Shown in pieces: positions 43,641 through 53,750 of a stretch of DNA of 64,000 nt. This DNA is from Acanthosepion esculentum (lineage: Eukaryota; Mollusca; Cephalopoda; Sepiida; Sepiidae), in the NCBI GenBank assembly GCA_964036315.1, contig OZ038500.1, positions 63,008,102 through 63,072,101 on the forward strand. Reading direction: 5' to 3'. The notes below the pieces were generated by a model. The model saw only the letters and a program-made list of their open reading frames with translations. It searched no databases and had not been told where the DNA came from. A program made the translations under genes and the position numbers. Position 1 is the stretch's first letter. Every line of letters starts with the position of its first letter.

Positions 43641-44818
43641 GTATGTATGTGTTGCGTCTGAGGGGTGGATCTTTTTTCTGTTAACTCACCCCAAATAATG
43701 TAAAGTTGCTTATCCCAAAAATATTAATTCACTCCAATAAATTATAAATTTTAAATCAAAGTTTGTTTGCCTTTTTATCAATTTTTTGGCACTCGTTTAA
43801 AATTATAAATTTTAAATCAAAATTTGTTTAGCTTGCCACAATTCCAACCCTCAGAATGAAAAATTACCAACATTCAGGGAGTTATTCACATTTCGAAAGT
43901 GCGCATGATATTCGTCGAGGCACTTAAATTAATTTTATATAATTAAAAAAAAGATAAAAATGGTAAAAGAAATAGCGCACCTGTGTCGTTCACATTTGGG
44001 GGCGATCGCAAAGGTCAGCCCAACTGGAGTGCAATGGGAAAATTTGGTGTGAATTTTAGTAAATATAAATAAATTCTTTTTATTTTGGGGTGAATTTATA
44101 AAAAAAAAAAGTGTCTGTAAACGTCTGTGCAAGTTGATTTCTCGCGGATATATCTTTTCATAAACGGACTTAGTATTTGAAATGTTCGTAGAAATGCACC
44201 TGTATTTAATATAGAGAACGTTTGCAACTGTCATTACGCAAAATTTAAAGGAAGTGTATAAGTATCTTGATCTCGATAAGCCGCCATGTAGATTTTGTCG
44301 TCAGCTTTTGCTTTTGATCTGTCATCACATCGCTTTAGTATCTCATTAAGTAAAAGTGAGTCGTTTGGCATACATTTGCGTTCATGAGATAACAGTTCTG
44401 TGTTGGCTGACTACAACCTGTTTCAAAGTCTCGTATTCATCTGTTTTCAGTAGATACAATTTCGAATTTTTAAATCATTTACTCAGACTAAATGCGGCTT
44501 GCTGAAATTTCTCTGTTTTTTACAACCGGTTTTCAAAAAATTCATGGAAAACAACAGAACATTATAAGAAAACTAGGCAAATATTTTGCTATTTGTTTGC
44601 AGAAAAGTAAACTTAGAATTCCGTTTTATAACTTGTATAACCTGTAAGAAGTAATTCGAGGTAATAAATTGAAGTTTATGCCAGTTTAAGAAAAACGAAA
44701 AAAAAAAAACGCAACAAAGCAATCCTCTTTAGAGCAGTTTGAATCCGGCTCAAATTGAAGCAAGAGCTAATTTAAAAGTTTTGGTAAAACTTTATTGGAT
44801 GATTGAGGAGATTATAAA
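43641..44818. other. Spacer between the two large direct repeats
   Basis: About 1.2 kb without recognisable coding motifs on either strand. It contains a small internal duplication 'aaattataaattttaaatca' (43738-43760 and 43799-43821). If the flanking units were LTRs this would be the internal region; no primer-binding site or polypurine tract was evident. Confidence 0.45.
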
Positions 44819-46757
44819 TCTTGTGGAAAAAATTAAAAAAAAAATATTGAAGAAGAAATAAAGTGGAGAAAATAAAATTTTTCTAGAGAGAGAAATAGTG
44901 TCTCCTGTGCGTCAGCGTGAAGGGTGATGTTAAATGAAAAATTAAATTCTCAATCAAATTTAAATTTTACCCGTATACGATCTTAAAGTAATATATTTAA
45001 ATTACAATTTAATACACTAAAGTAAATAACACACAGGACTAAACTCCCGATTTCTTTCTCGGCTTCTTCAAAGGAAATCAACAACAAACCCACTCAATGA
45101 AGCAGACGATCTTATAAACAACTATACCGTTAGTGTTCACAAACTAAATATTATTTCAACAAATCATAATTACATGCATATTGGTCCATATGCTAAGTGG
45201 GTAACAAACATAAATGAACAAAAGGATTTTTACTTACAAAACAATGTTGTCAGCAAGCAGACAACGCAAACATCTTTCAACTTTTTCTTTACAACAAACA
45301 ATATTGTTAAAGCATTTTCTCTTTTTTTTTTTACAATCAATTCAATTTCTTTAGTGTTTCTTCTTTCTTCAAATATTTTCTTTTCTTTCTTTGAAACTTT
45401 TTTTCACTTTCTCTGGAGCTGAAAGGGTAAATTGAAAAACACAATCCTAACCTAGTCTAGGATCTTAAAATCTTATTCCATGAAGAATATCTTTCAAAAC
45501 ATAAAACTTTAGCTTTGGAATTCTTTTAAATCTTATTTTAATATAAAGAACGTGAACAGGGGCAGAATTCCCCGCTTCGATTGACTCTGTCAAACAAATA
45601 GAAACGTTGATTCTCCGAATCAACAAACAAATAAATCAAATTAAACAATTCCCCTTCTAGGGAATAAAATTACTTCTTTTAGCTTCGGAATTCTACCGAA
45701 GCTAACCAAATCTTTTCTTCCAAATTTCACAAATCTTAGCTACGGAATTCTACCGAAGCTCACGAAATCTTTTCTTCAAAGATTCTCAAATATAAACAAA
45801 TCTTAGCTACGGATTTCTACCGAAGCCAGTTAAATTCTTCTCTTCTGAAATTCTACATATTCAAACAAAACTTAACTACGGAATTCTACCGAAGCTGAAC
45901 AAATCTTCTCTTCAAAGTTTTTCAAATATAAACAAATCTTAGCTACGGATTTCTACCGAAGCCAATTAAATTTTCCGACAAAGCCCTTCGATGCGAAAAC
46001 TCACACTCCCCTGTTCCCATCCATAAATAAATCAGTAATATAGCTATTAAAAGCTAAATAAAAATTAATTCTATAATCTTTAAAGGCAAATAATTCGATA
46101 CTGTAATTCGAATTATTTAAGGTAACATTAATATACGTGGCAAACTAGAGTAGTTCACCACGGAGCCAGAATAAACACGTCTTTATCGTCCGAGGATAAA
46201 ATTCTGGCTGAAGACAAAATCTTATCCATAAATAAAATCAGTAATATAGCTATTAAAAGCTAAATAAATATTAATTCTATAATCTTTAAAGGCAAATAAT
46301 TCGATACTGTAATTCGAATTATTTAAGGTAACATTAATATACGTGGCAAACTATAGTAGTTAAGGTAACACTAATATATACGTGGCAAACTATAGTAGTT
46401 CACCACGGAGCCAGAATAAACACATCCTTATCGTACGAGGATAAAATTCTGACCGAAGACAAAATCTTCTGATACAAAAAGGACTCGCTTTCAGCTGCCA
46501 AATTCCATGACAAAGCGCGGCCATAAATTTACCGACCGCCTCGTCCACAGGCCACCGACCCAAGACATTAAAACAACATATCATATCTAATACCGAAGTC
46601 GTTGAAAGATCTCTTCTCACCTCATGTTAAACCTCTGTCAACAAAAATTTCCAAAAAACACTCAAAACATGAATCTCACCACCGAAGTCACCGAAAAATG
46701 ACCTCTCACACTTATGTTAAATCTCTGTCAACAAAAATTTCAAAAATCTGCAATATA
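44819..46757. repeat. Large direct repeat, copy 2 (unclassified, internally expanded)
   Basis: Aligns with copy 1 and is longer. It has five palindromic subrepeats (starting near 45680, 45738, 45805, 45874 and 45941). A ~180-bp stretch ('taaaatcagtaatatagct' ... 'ggataaaattctg') is duplicated in tandem (46023-46212 and 46230-46452), with an extra ~40-bp partial copy. At the end 'tgttaaa.ctctgtcaacaa' is repeated (46624 and 46715). Unequal exchange within tandem repeats would explain the expansion. Confidence 0.8.
46390..46620 (-). other. Conserved short frame in the direct repeat (copy 2)
   Basis: Reads 'MRRDLSTTSVLDMICCFNVL', 'GRWPVDEAVGKFMAALCHGI', then shifts frame relative to copy 1 after 'LKASP'. 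The frameshift argues against a maintained protein. Confidence 0.3.
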
Positions 46758-47741
46758 CAAATCAGCACTTCGTTTTAAAAAGGAAGCGACAGAATGAAAA
46801 ATAACGAAAGGATCGGCAGACCATAAACATCCGTAAGAAAAATTAGATGCTGTTCAAGATTTAAGGGTTATCGATGTTAATCATCGTCGGCAAAAATAAC
46901 AGCTAACATTCTAGATATCCAAATTTGTTCGTCCCACACAATTTTATCTGAAATATTTGATCAGTTATTCTGTTCGTTGGGCACCAAAACTATTGTACCA
47001 CAGACAAAATCAGAACTTTCAATGTAAATTTTAAACAAATGAGATTGAAATCATGAAGGCTTTTTGAGGCGAATTTTACCTGGAGATGAAACTTAGCTTT
47101 ACCAGCACGATCCTAAAGACAAACCTCAGTCAAAGCAATGGTTACCTTAAGATGGAAAGGGTCCAGTCCAAGCAAGAGCAAACCGGACATGAAGAAAGGT
47201 CATGGCGATTTCTGTTTATATGACAATGTTTTGAAAAAATAGTTAAAATTTAGCATAAAATATCATCATGAAAAGTTTCTTAAGAGAATCATTTTTTTCA
47301 CCTCGACAATGCCTCTTCTCAGTCCTTTCAATAAAGAATGGGAATATTGTAAGTATTTCGATGGGAAATTATTAGACATTCACCTTGCAACTCTGATTTA
47401 GCATCTTGTTTTTTTAGTATTTCCAGCCTTGAAATTGTTTGAAAAGTGGACATTTTGAAAATGTTGATGGCGTAAAAAAAAATGGTTGCATTGACTTAAT
47501 TAAGCTCTTCTGAGATTGTATAAAAAAATTGCTTAAAGAAATGCTTTGATGTTGATGGAGCTTAGGCGGAGAAATAAAGTTTGAAGTAAAAAATAATGCG
47601 CTAACTCCATTTTTCCCTCAGAGAACTTGTCGATTTTTTTACTGGATCTGCAAATTTCTAAACTTATCTTAGATTTTATTTTTTGTCAGCTTTGTTCTGA
47701 AACTTACCGTTTGATTATATATACATATATGTGTATAACTG

Positions 47742-47785
<44 letters not shown>

Positions 47786-48597
47786 GTAGTGAACAAAACA
47801 TGATCTAGATTTAAAATTCAAATGCTAAGCACTGACTCATTGATTTTGTTAGAAATTAAAAAGACTCGAATTTACAAACTTTGCTTAACACACATGCAAA
47901 AGTGAATCCAAAACAAAACTCGTGAAATTTCATACCTTGATGCGAAATTTTTTCGACCAACTAGGAAACATTTAAAAACAAAATTCAAATAATCTTCAAT
48001 TCTCAGAAACAAATTCTTTTACGGACCTTTTTTGCGAGCCGACGCGAAGTTTGTTCGTCGTCCAATGGAAAGGCCCGAATCATGTCCGGAAGTGAATTCT
48101 CAAATGACTTTTTCAAGTCACACAAACAAATTAAAAGACAGGCAAGTTCGACTGTCACCAGAGAGAAGGAGACGAGCGTACTAATACGTCATTTGACAAA
48201 CGTCAAGCTATCATTATTATTATCACTAACTTTCTCCCTCACCTCTTTTATACTTGATAAACGAACGGAATATTTTAAGACTGAGCGATTACTTCAAAAA
48301 CATTCCTACCCTACGATAACGCTCATACATACATACATCCACACATACGTTTCTGCCTACATACACGTAAACTCATTCTTGCAAGGACTACTACAAACAT
48401 TTTGACAACCTTGTATCAACCAAAATACATTAATTTTGTTTGCAGAGACCTTGATTGATTTATATGTATATAAATTTATTGTTTCACTTTACAATTTGAT
48501 TTTCTTGTATTATACCCCTCTTATAGTGGGCTATATAGCAAGGCCAAATCGAACTAATCTGTTTCAACACTCATACACTTCACTATAACTGATAACC

Positions 48598-48600
<3 letters not shown>
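46758..48600. other. Unassigned DNA
   Basis: Apart from a (CA)n run no repeat or gene was recognised. A 107-codon frame (48082-48405) begins 'MSGSEFSNDFFKSHKQIKRQ' but shows no family motif and lies in low-complexity sequence, so I do not call it. Confidence 0.45.
47742..47783 (+). repeat. (CA)n microsatellite
   Basis: About 20 CA units. Confidence 0.95.

Positions 48601-48659
<59 letters not shown>
48601..48659. repeat. (TA)n microsatellite at the 5' side of a PLE
   Basis: About 29 TA units. On its right an inverted PLE scrap reads 'FNQTCLNIYI' on the minus strand (48690-48655). Confidence 0.95.
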
Positions 48660-48663
<4 letters not shown>

Positions 48664-49672
48664 GCATGTTTGGTTAAATAATAATTCTGTTTATAGTTAG
48701 AATGCTATACCGTAATCAAATGCATTTTCACTATAAACAGGATGAAAAAATTCTAAAAGTTTCATAAACACTACTATATCCCCCACTTTTCCCAGTAAAA
48801 AAAATAATTATATACTGTACTAAATTTAATGCAAACAACTTAGTCATTCATAACAACTCTTCTCTGTCAACTGGTGCTTTACAAAAGACCAACATCGTAT
48901 ATCAATTTAAATGTCCGTTGGGAGATTGCATCTCTGACAGAAGTGTTTATAATATGTATGTTGGTCTTCCTACAACGACCATGACAAGAAGGCTTACGTT
49001 TCACTTAAACATCCCTAGTTCAATCTCAGCCTATTTAAACAAACATTTATGACCACATTCACAGTTAGGGACTATATTAGTCAAAACTACAACGGTACAC
49101 CACCAAGATAATAATAAGCAAAAATGAAAAATTCTAGAAGCTATTTATATAAGGAAATTGCGGCAAAAAATAAATAGTCAACTACGAGTATAACAACAAA
49201 GTTCTTAAATATCTATAGCAGCAAAGTCTTTAAAAATTCTAAATTAGAATTGTTAAAAACTATAATTTTTAAAATCTTTTAAACCCATAAAACATACTCC
49301 AAAAAATCGCATAAGTTACCTCCATTGCATAACGGATACATATTTTGAATTTTGCGGTGAGCATGCACAAAAAATATACTCAAAAAATCAAATAAGTTAC
49401 CTCCTTTGCATAAAGGGGTGAATATTTTGAATTTTGCGGTGTCCACGCACACATATCCACAAACACTCAACCCCTGAAGATGATAATGGAAGAGACTGAA
49501 AGTACTTGGGAAAATAAAAATTATTTGAAAGAAAACTTTGGAATTTTTCTTGGTCATTTTTCGACAGCTACCAAGAAATTAATCCGAGGACTTGAAAGGA
49601 TTAAAATAAAAATAAATAGGCATAATGCGTCTAAATTATTTAACTAAACATGCTTGAAAGAAAATATGCTGC

Positions 49673-49675
<3 letters not shown>
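48660..49675 (+). pseudogene. Penelope-like element, GIY-YIG endonuclease part and 3' pseudo-LTR
   Basis: Plus strand: after an inverted terminal scrap (48660-48732), 'DEKILKVS' (48742-48765), 'ALQKTNIVYQFKCPLGDCIS' (48880-48940), 'MYVGLPTTTMTRRLTFHLNI' (48955-49015) and 'KILEAIYIRKLRQKIN' (49128-49175). These are the GIY-YIG landmarks, matching the ORF at 28214-29237. A TGA interrupts after 'LNKHL' (49048) and another stop lies near 49124, so it is dead. A 3' UTR follows, then a weak hammerhead-like 'cctgaagatgataatgg ... gactgaaagtacttgg' (49474-49512), then terminal codons 'FN*TCLKENMLPLYIYI' (49638-49685). The copy is more decayed than the minus-strand element. Confidence 0.85.

Positions 49676-49712
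<37 letters not shown>
49676..49712. repeat. (TA)n microsatellite at the 3' end of the PLE
   Basis: About 18 TA units, joined directly to the PLE terminal codons. Confidence 0.95.
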
Positions 49713-49715
<3 letters not shown>

Positions 49716-50080
49716 TTAATGGCCGAGTGGTTAGCAGTTAGAACGTTGACCCAAACCTTGTTAGTGAAATTGGGTAGATGGAACTATTTGTGAGCCGTCG
49801 ATGATTGTGCTAGCACGAAGTCACGAGTCATAGTGACCGAGGGTTTGAGCGTGCTAGCCTTGTTCAAACTGAGTCCTGGATGTGACGATAAAATTGCAAC
49901 AAGGTCTCTGATCGGGAGATTGGCGGTTCTGGGGAGCGTTGAACTACCTTTTAATTGCTTGTGTTCCCAGGTTTACTCTCACTCGGAATGGTTGCACCTG
50001 TTAGGGTCCCAGCTATGAGCAAAATAGTAACCCCACACCAAACAAAAACAAAAAACTATGAAAATATAAAAATACATTAT

Positions 50081-50388
50081 TGTTGAGGGGTCTTCCCCTT
50101 TTTGACACAAATGGACTCACCCAGGGTATACATATACTACTGCCAGTGAATACCCGGACAGTAGAATAACGCAGCGGCAAGAGTCACAGTCACGAGCCCG
50201 TAGACTCAATAAAAAGTCAAACAGCGATACGTCGATATCAAAGACTACATACATATTTTCCTACTAACCCGCATTCCTGGAACTACTAACCTGTATTACC
50301 AATTTGTACGTTAACACATTTATTTTCCTATATTTATTCTTGGCGTTTGTTATTATTGATACCGGATTTCATCCCGGAATCCACAACA
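50081..50388 (+). mobile_element. LTR-2 solo LTR inserted in a SINE tail
   Basis: 308 bp starting TGTTGAGGGG and ending CCACAACA (TGTTG/CAACA inverted ends), flanked by a perfect 5-bp duplication ATTAT (50076-50080 and 50389-50393). 'aataaa' at about 50208 could serve for polyadenylation. The interrupted sequence matches the uninterrupted SINE-3 tail at 10400-10460. No other copy was seen in the window. The 5-bp duplication fits Gypsy, BEL or Copia types. Confidence 0.85.
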
Positions 50389-50433
50389 ATTATTATAGCA
50401 AAGATACCAGCAATACAGTTTTATATATAAAAA

Positions 50434-50985
50434 AATTACCAACAATACATATTTATAGTAAAATTACCAACAATACATATTTATAGTAGAATTACCAACA
50501 ATACATATTTATAGTAAAATTACCAACAATACATATTTATAGTAGAATTACCAACAATAGATATTTATAGTAAAATTACCAACAATACATATTTATAGTA
50601 GAATTACCAACAATAGATATTTATAGTAAAATTACCAACAATACATATTTATAGTAGAATTACCAACAATACATATTTATAGTAGAATTACCAACAATAC
50701 ATATTTATAGTAGAATTACCAACAATAGATATTTATAGTAAAATTACCAACAATACATATTTATAGTAGAATTACCAACAATAGATATTTATAGTAAAAT
50801 TACCAACAATACATATTTATAGTAGAATTACCAACAATACATATTTATAGTAAAATTACCAACAATACATATTTATAGTAGAATTACCAACAATAGATAT
50901 TTATTATAAAATTACCAACAATACATATTTATAGTAGAATTACCAACAATAGATATTTATAGTAGAATTACCAACAATACGTTAT
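50434..50985 (+). repeat. 28-bp satellite, about 20 units, with dimeric higher-order pattern
   Basis: The unit is 'aattaccaacaata' + 'catatttatagtag' (28 bp). Two variants alternate: units with 'caatagat' nearly always end 'gtaa', and the next unit has 'caatacat' ending 'gtag', giving a 56-bp dimer in much of the array. The seed 'taccagcaatacat' is present once in the SINE-3 tail at 10460 and at 50405, so the satellite grew from a SINE tail. Confidence 0.93.
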
Positions 50986-51129
50986 CTGTAGTTGAAGGCA
51001 TACATTTGCGTTCAAAATATATTTAATTGAAGACATAAAATTGTGTTTAAAATATTTAGATTTCGGCATTTAATAAACCATAGAGGTTGATATACTGCTA
51101 AACAAAATCAACCAATCAACCAACCAAAT

Positions 51130-51326
51130 TGTTGAAACTATTGATCATGACAGATAATGTGCTCTTTCCCAGAAACTATAACTAAGGTCCGCTCAGCATA
51201 GTTGCAGTATAAATCACAGATGGCCTCTGTGGGTGTTGAACAAACACAAATGTGCCTGAGCAGGCGTCTACAACAGGGACTGGCTAGCCGTCCTCGTAGA
51301 CTCGGATACGAGCAGCCAGCCACCAC

Positions 51327-51381
<55 letters not shown>
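51130..51381 (+). mobile_element. SINE-4 3' part with (ATT)n tail
   Basis: Contains 'gcagtataaatcacagatgg', 'gtgcctgagcaggcgtctac' and the 3' end 'gactcggatacgagcagcc', then about 18 ATT triplets (51327-51381). The same 3'-end-to-(ATT)n junction exists at 25975-26022 on the other strand. Confidence 0.85.
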
Positions 51382-51479
51382 TGTGTATGTTATGTTTCCT
51401 GCTTTGTATCCAGTAGAGCCGGGTTCAAACTATGGTCCTTAGGAGAATTGTCATTTAACTGATAACATATTTCTTTATA

Positions 51480-52640
51480 TATAGGATGTTCCTGGTAGGG
51501 CGATCTTCTGGGTAAATTGTATGTTCATGTTACCTGGGAAACTGTTAGTAAAATTGCCCATCCCTTTTCTCACAAGACCCAGAACTCCGATTACTATTGG
51601 TACAGTCTCAGTCTTCATTCCTCACATCCTGTTAATCTCGATCTCCAGTTCCTGGTATTTGGACAATTTCTCGATAATCTTAATGGAGGTGTTTCTCTCA
51701 GATGATACCGTTACGTCCATAAGCATGCACTTTCTTGTCTTTTATGATAATATCAGGTCTGTTGACTTTCATTTTCCTGTCAGTTTAAATTGGTAGTACA
51801 TCGTTATTTTGGGTAAGTGTGTCTGGTTGGTGGTCATACCAATTCTCAGTGGTTTCGATTTTGTGCTTCTTGCATATCTTCCAGTGCACACATGTCACTA
51901 TATTGTTATATCTGTGGGTATATTCAATTTTGCTAGTTCCGCACATCCTGAGATAGTATGGTAGACAGTCTCATCTTATTTTCCGCAGATCCTGCATTTC
52001 GGGTTACTGCCATTCTTGATTATGTGACAGTGATAGAATCTGGTTGCGAGGCTTTGGTCCTGAGCTGCAATAATTAGGCCTTCTGTCTCAGCTTTCAACC
52101 CGGTGCCCCAGTCACTGATGTGTTTTCTGTTGGTTCACATCTGCTTCTTTCGTTCATTTCAGGTATTTGCCATGCAACGCCTTGTCCTTCCAATTTAAAA
52201 AAAAAATTTCATTTGGGCAAATTGTTTTGCTTTCTGTTTTACTCGTTTGGTGTAGATAATATTCGCTTCGTTTTTTGGTGGTAGGATTTTAGTTATATTA
52301 AGCTGTTTCTTAAAGAGTGCAGCTTCCTTGTTGATGGAGTGAATTTGGTTTTTTACTATTTGTAGGAGATAGTCATTAGTTTTTGTGAAGTAGGCTATCA
52401 ATACGATTTTTGTAGTTTTTAGAGTTAGTTCAAATTGGATTAGACTTCGCCCTCCTAAAGCTATAGGTACAAAAAGCCCATCAACATCTGATTTTGGGTG
52501 GTGCATCCTCATTTGGGTAAGCATTTTCTGGTCTTGGTGCCCAATCTTTTAATGACGTTCAACTTCCATTTAATAATGTTGAAGCTGTATGTTACTTCGG
52601 GTATAGCTAAAGTGTTGATAGCCTTTATTTTATTGGCCCC
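51480..52640 (-). pseudogene. LINE-D: RT C-terminal part, CCHC zinc knuckle and restriction-like endonuclease
   Basis: Minus-strand order: 'KLNGANKIKAINTLAI' and 'FNIIKWKLNVIKRLG' (52640-52540); a 109-codon open part 52524-52195 with 'MRMHHPKSDVDGLFVPIALG' and 'GRSLIQFELTLKTTKIVLIA'; a zinc-knuckle-like 'NPKCRICGK' ... 'VYHTISGC' (52010-51950; C-x2-C ... H-x4-C); 'YNNIVTCVHWKICKKHKIET'; and the nuclease site 'NRPDIIIKDKK' ... 'LLMDVTVSSERN' (51760-51690), i.e. PD followed about 14 residues later by D. This domain order (RT, CCHC, PD..D nuclease) defines the R2/R4/NeSL-type LINEs, which use a restriction-like nuclease rather than an APE. Several frameshifts and stops make the copy dead. Confidence 0.8.
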
Positions 52641-52739
52641 GTTTAGTTTCACTTTCTAATATCAAACGTACTCTCTTATATTATTTTCTGATCTTTTATT
52701 TCATAAGTGAATGTTGTATTTCCTTTCGTTTCTGGTGTA

Positions 52740-53057
52740 TATACATTTCTTTTCGGGTCCCGACCGGAGACCTAAGGTCAGAAATGGCATCATGACATTG
52801 TTCACTGAGCAGTTTTGAAAAAAATATCGCATATATTTTACATCGATAAAGCTCTTCGTAAGGTGTGATCTGTACTTGTGAGTACATTTTGTTTTGTATT
52901 TCTTTAAGGCATGGGCTACCAGGGATTCCTCCAACTTTCCGTCACATTTTTGAGATTTCGATTTCCTTGTATTTTGATAGTTTTTTGATGATCTTCCAAG
53001 ATACATTACAGTTTGCAGGGACTGCCATATCAATAAGGAGGTACATTTTGTCTTTGC
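52740..53057 (-). mobile_element. LINE-D second fragment, truncated at the endonuclease motif
   Basis: The minus strand begins right after (AAT)n with 'CKDKMYLLIDMAVPANCNVS', 'WKIIKKLSKYKEIEISKM' and a C-terminus resembling 'HTLRRALSM' (52872-52845), then the 3' UTR 'ccttaggtctccggtcggga' (52790-52770). The layout is the same as 31927-32285. Confidence 0.75.
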
Positions 53058-53058
53058 A

Positions 53059-53120
<62 letters not shown>
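53058..53120 (-). repeat. (AAT)n microsatellite at a LINE-D junction
   Basis: About 20 ATT triplets on the plus strand. The polyasparagine in the minus frame is an artefact. On the far side, 53121-53175 reads on the minus strand like a decayed LINE-D 3' UTR ('aagatctccggttaaaaagg'). Confidence 0.93.
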
Positions 53121-53121
<1 letters not shown>

Positions 53122-53175
53122 CTTTCTTTTTAGGCATGGTTTTTCCTTTTTAACCGGAGATCTTGCATTCTGGGT

Positions 53176-53692
53176 GTTCTCCATCAAATTATACGATTTC
53201 AGATACATAGCACATTTCACAGAATATTTGCAATGCCAAGAAACACAGACTTCTGAAGCAATGAGATTCTTACCTTTATTCCGATTTTTTTCAAGGTAAA
53301 ACTTTTAAGTTTGGTAATATAGTCCCCGACGCCACAGTGATAACTGGACAATCAATGGCCTGAACGTCCCATATTCTGGCAACTTCAATCGGGGGTTGGT
53401 GTTTTACCTAAGCTTGCTAGTTTCTTTGAAATTATTATCATTATTAACGATTTTCCAAGGTGGTCTCATAAAACAGTTTCGCATAACACAAATACTGTTT
53501 GTTTAATTAGATATTACATTAATATTTTTTCGTTGTGTCTTTGAAGCAACGATCTTCTACAATGTTCCCACACTGTCCTTCTTGAATGCGATAAAGCCAT
53601 TTGGACGAATACGCGTTAGAAAAAAATGAAAGATGAAAAGCTAAATGAAATATCGGTCTTGTAACAACACGCTCGTGTGCACGCGCACAGAC

Positions 53693-53750
<58 letters not shown>

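Larger units (their letters stand above)
49718..51115 (+). mobile_element. Chimeric SINE-4/SINE-3 locus carrying a solo LTR and a satellite
   Basis: The head 'ggccgagtggttagcagtt' (A-box-like) and SINE-4 body text continue to about 49870. From 49900 the sequence switches to SINE-3 ('ggtctctgatcgggagattg', 'gcacctgttagggtccca'). The SINE-3 tail is interrupted at 50080 by an LTR, resumes at 50389 ('tatagcaaagataccagcaa'), expands into a 28-bp satellite and closes at 51060-51110 with 'ttcggcatttaataaacc' and 'agaggttgatatactgc'. The copy at 10250-10640 shows the arrangement before these events. Confidence 0.75.

Noticed and set aside
42124..46757. Full LTR retrotransposon with 1.5-1.9 kb LTRs
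   Set aside because: No target duplication, no primer-binding site or polypurine tract, and no gag/pol text in the 1.2-kb spacer; kept as an unclassified direct repeat.
48082..48405. 107-codon frame starting MSGSEFSND
   Set aside because: No recognisable domain, repetitive histidine/tyrosine C-terminal part, and no splice or regulatory evidence visible.
52942..53220. Polyasparagine protein
   Set aside because: It is an (AAT)n microsatellite read in frame beside LINE-D coding text.
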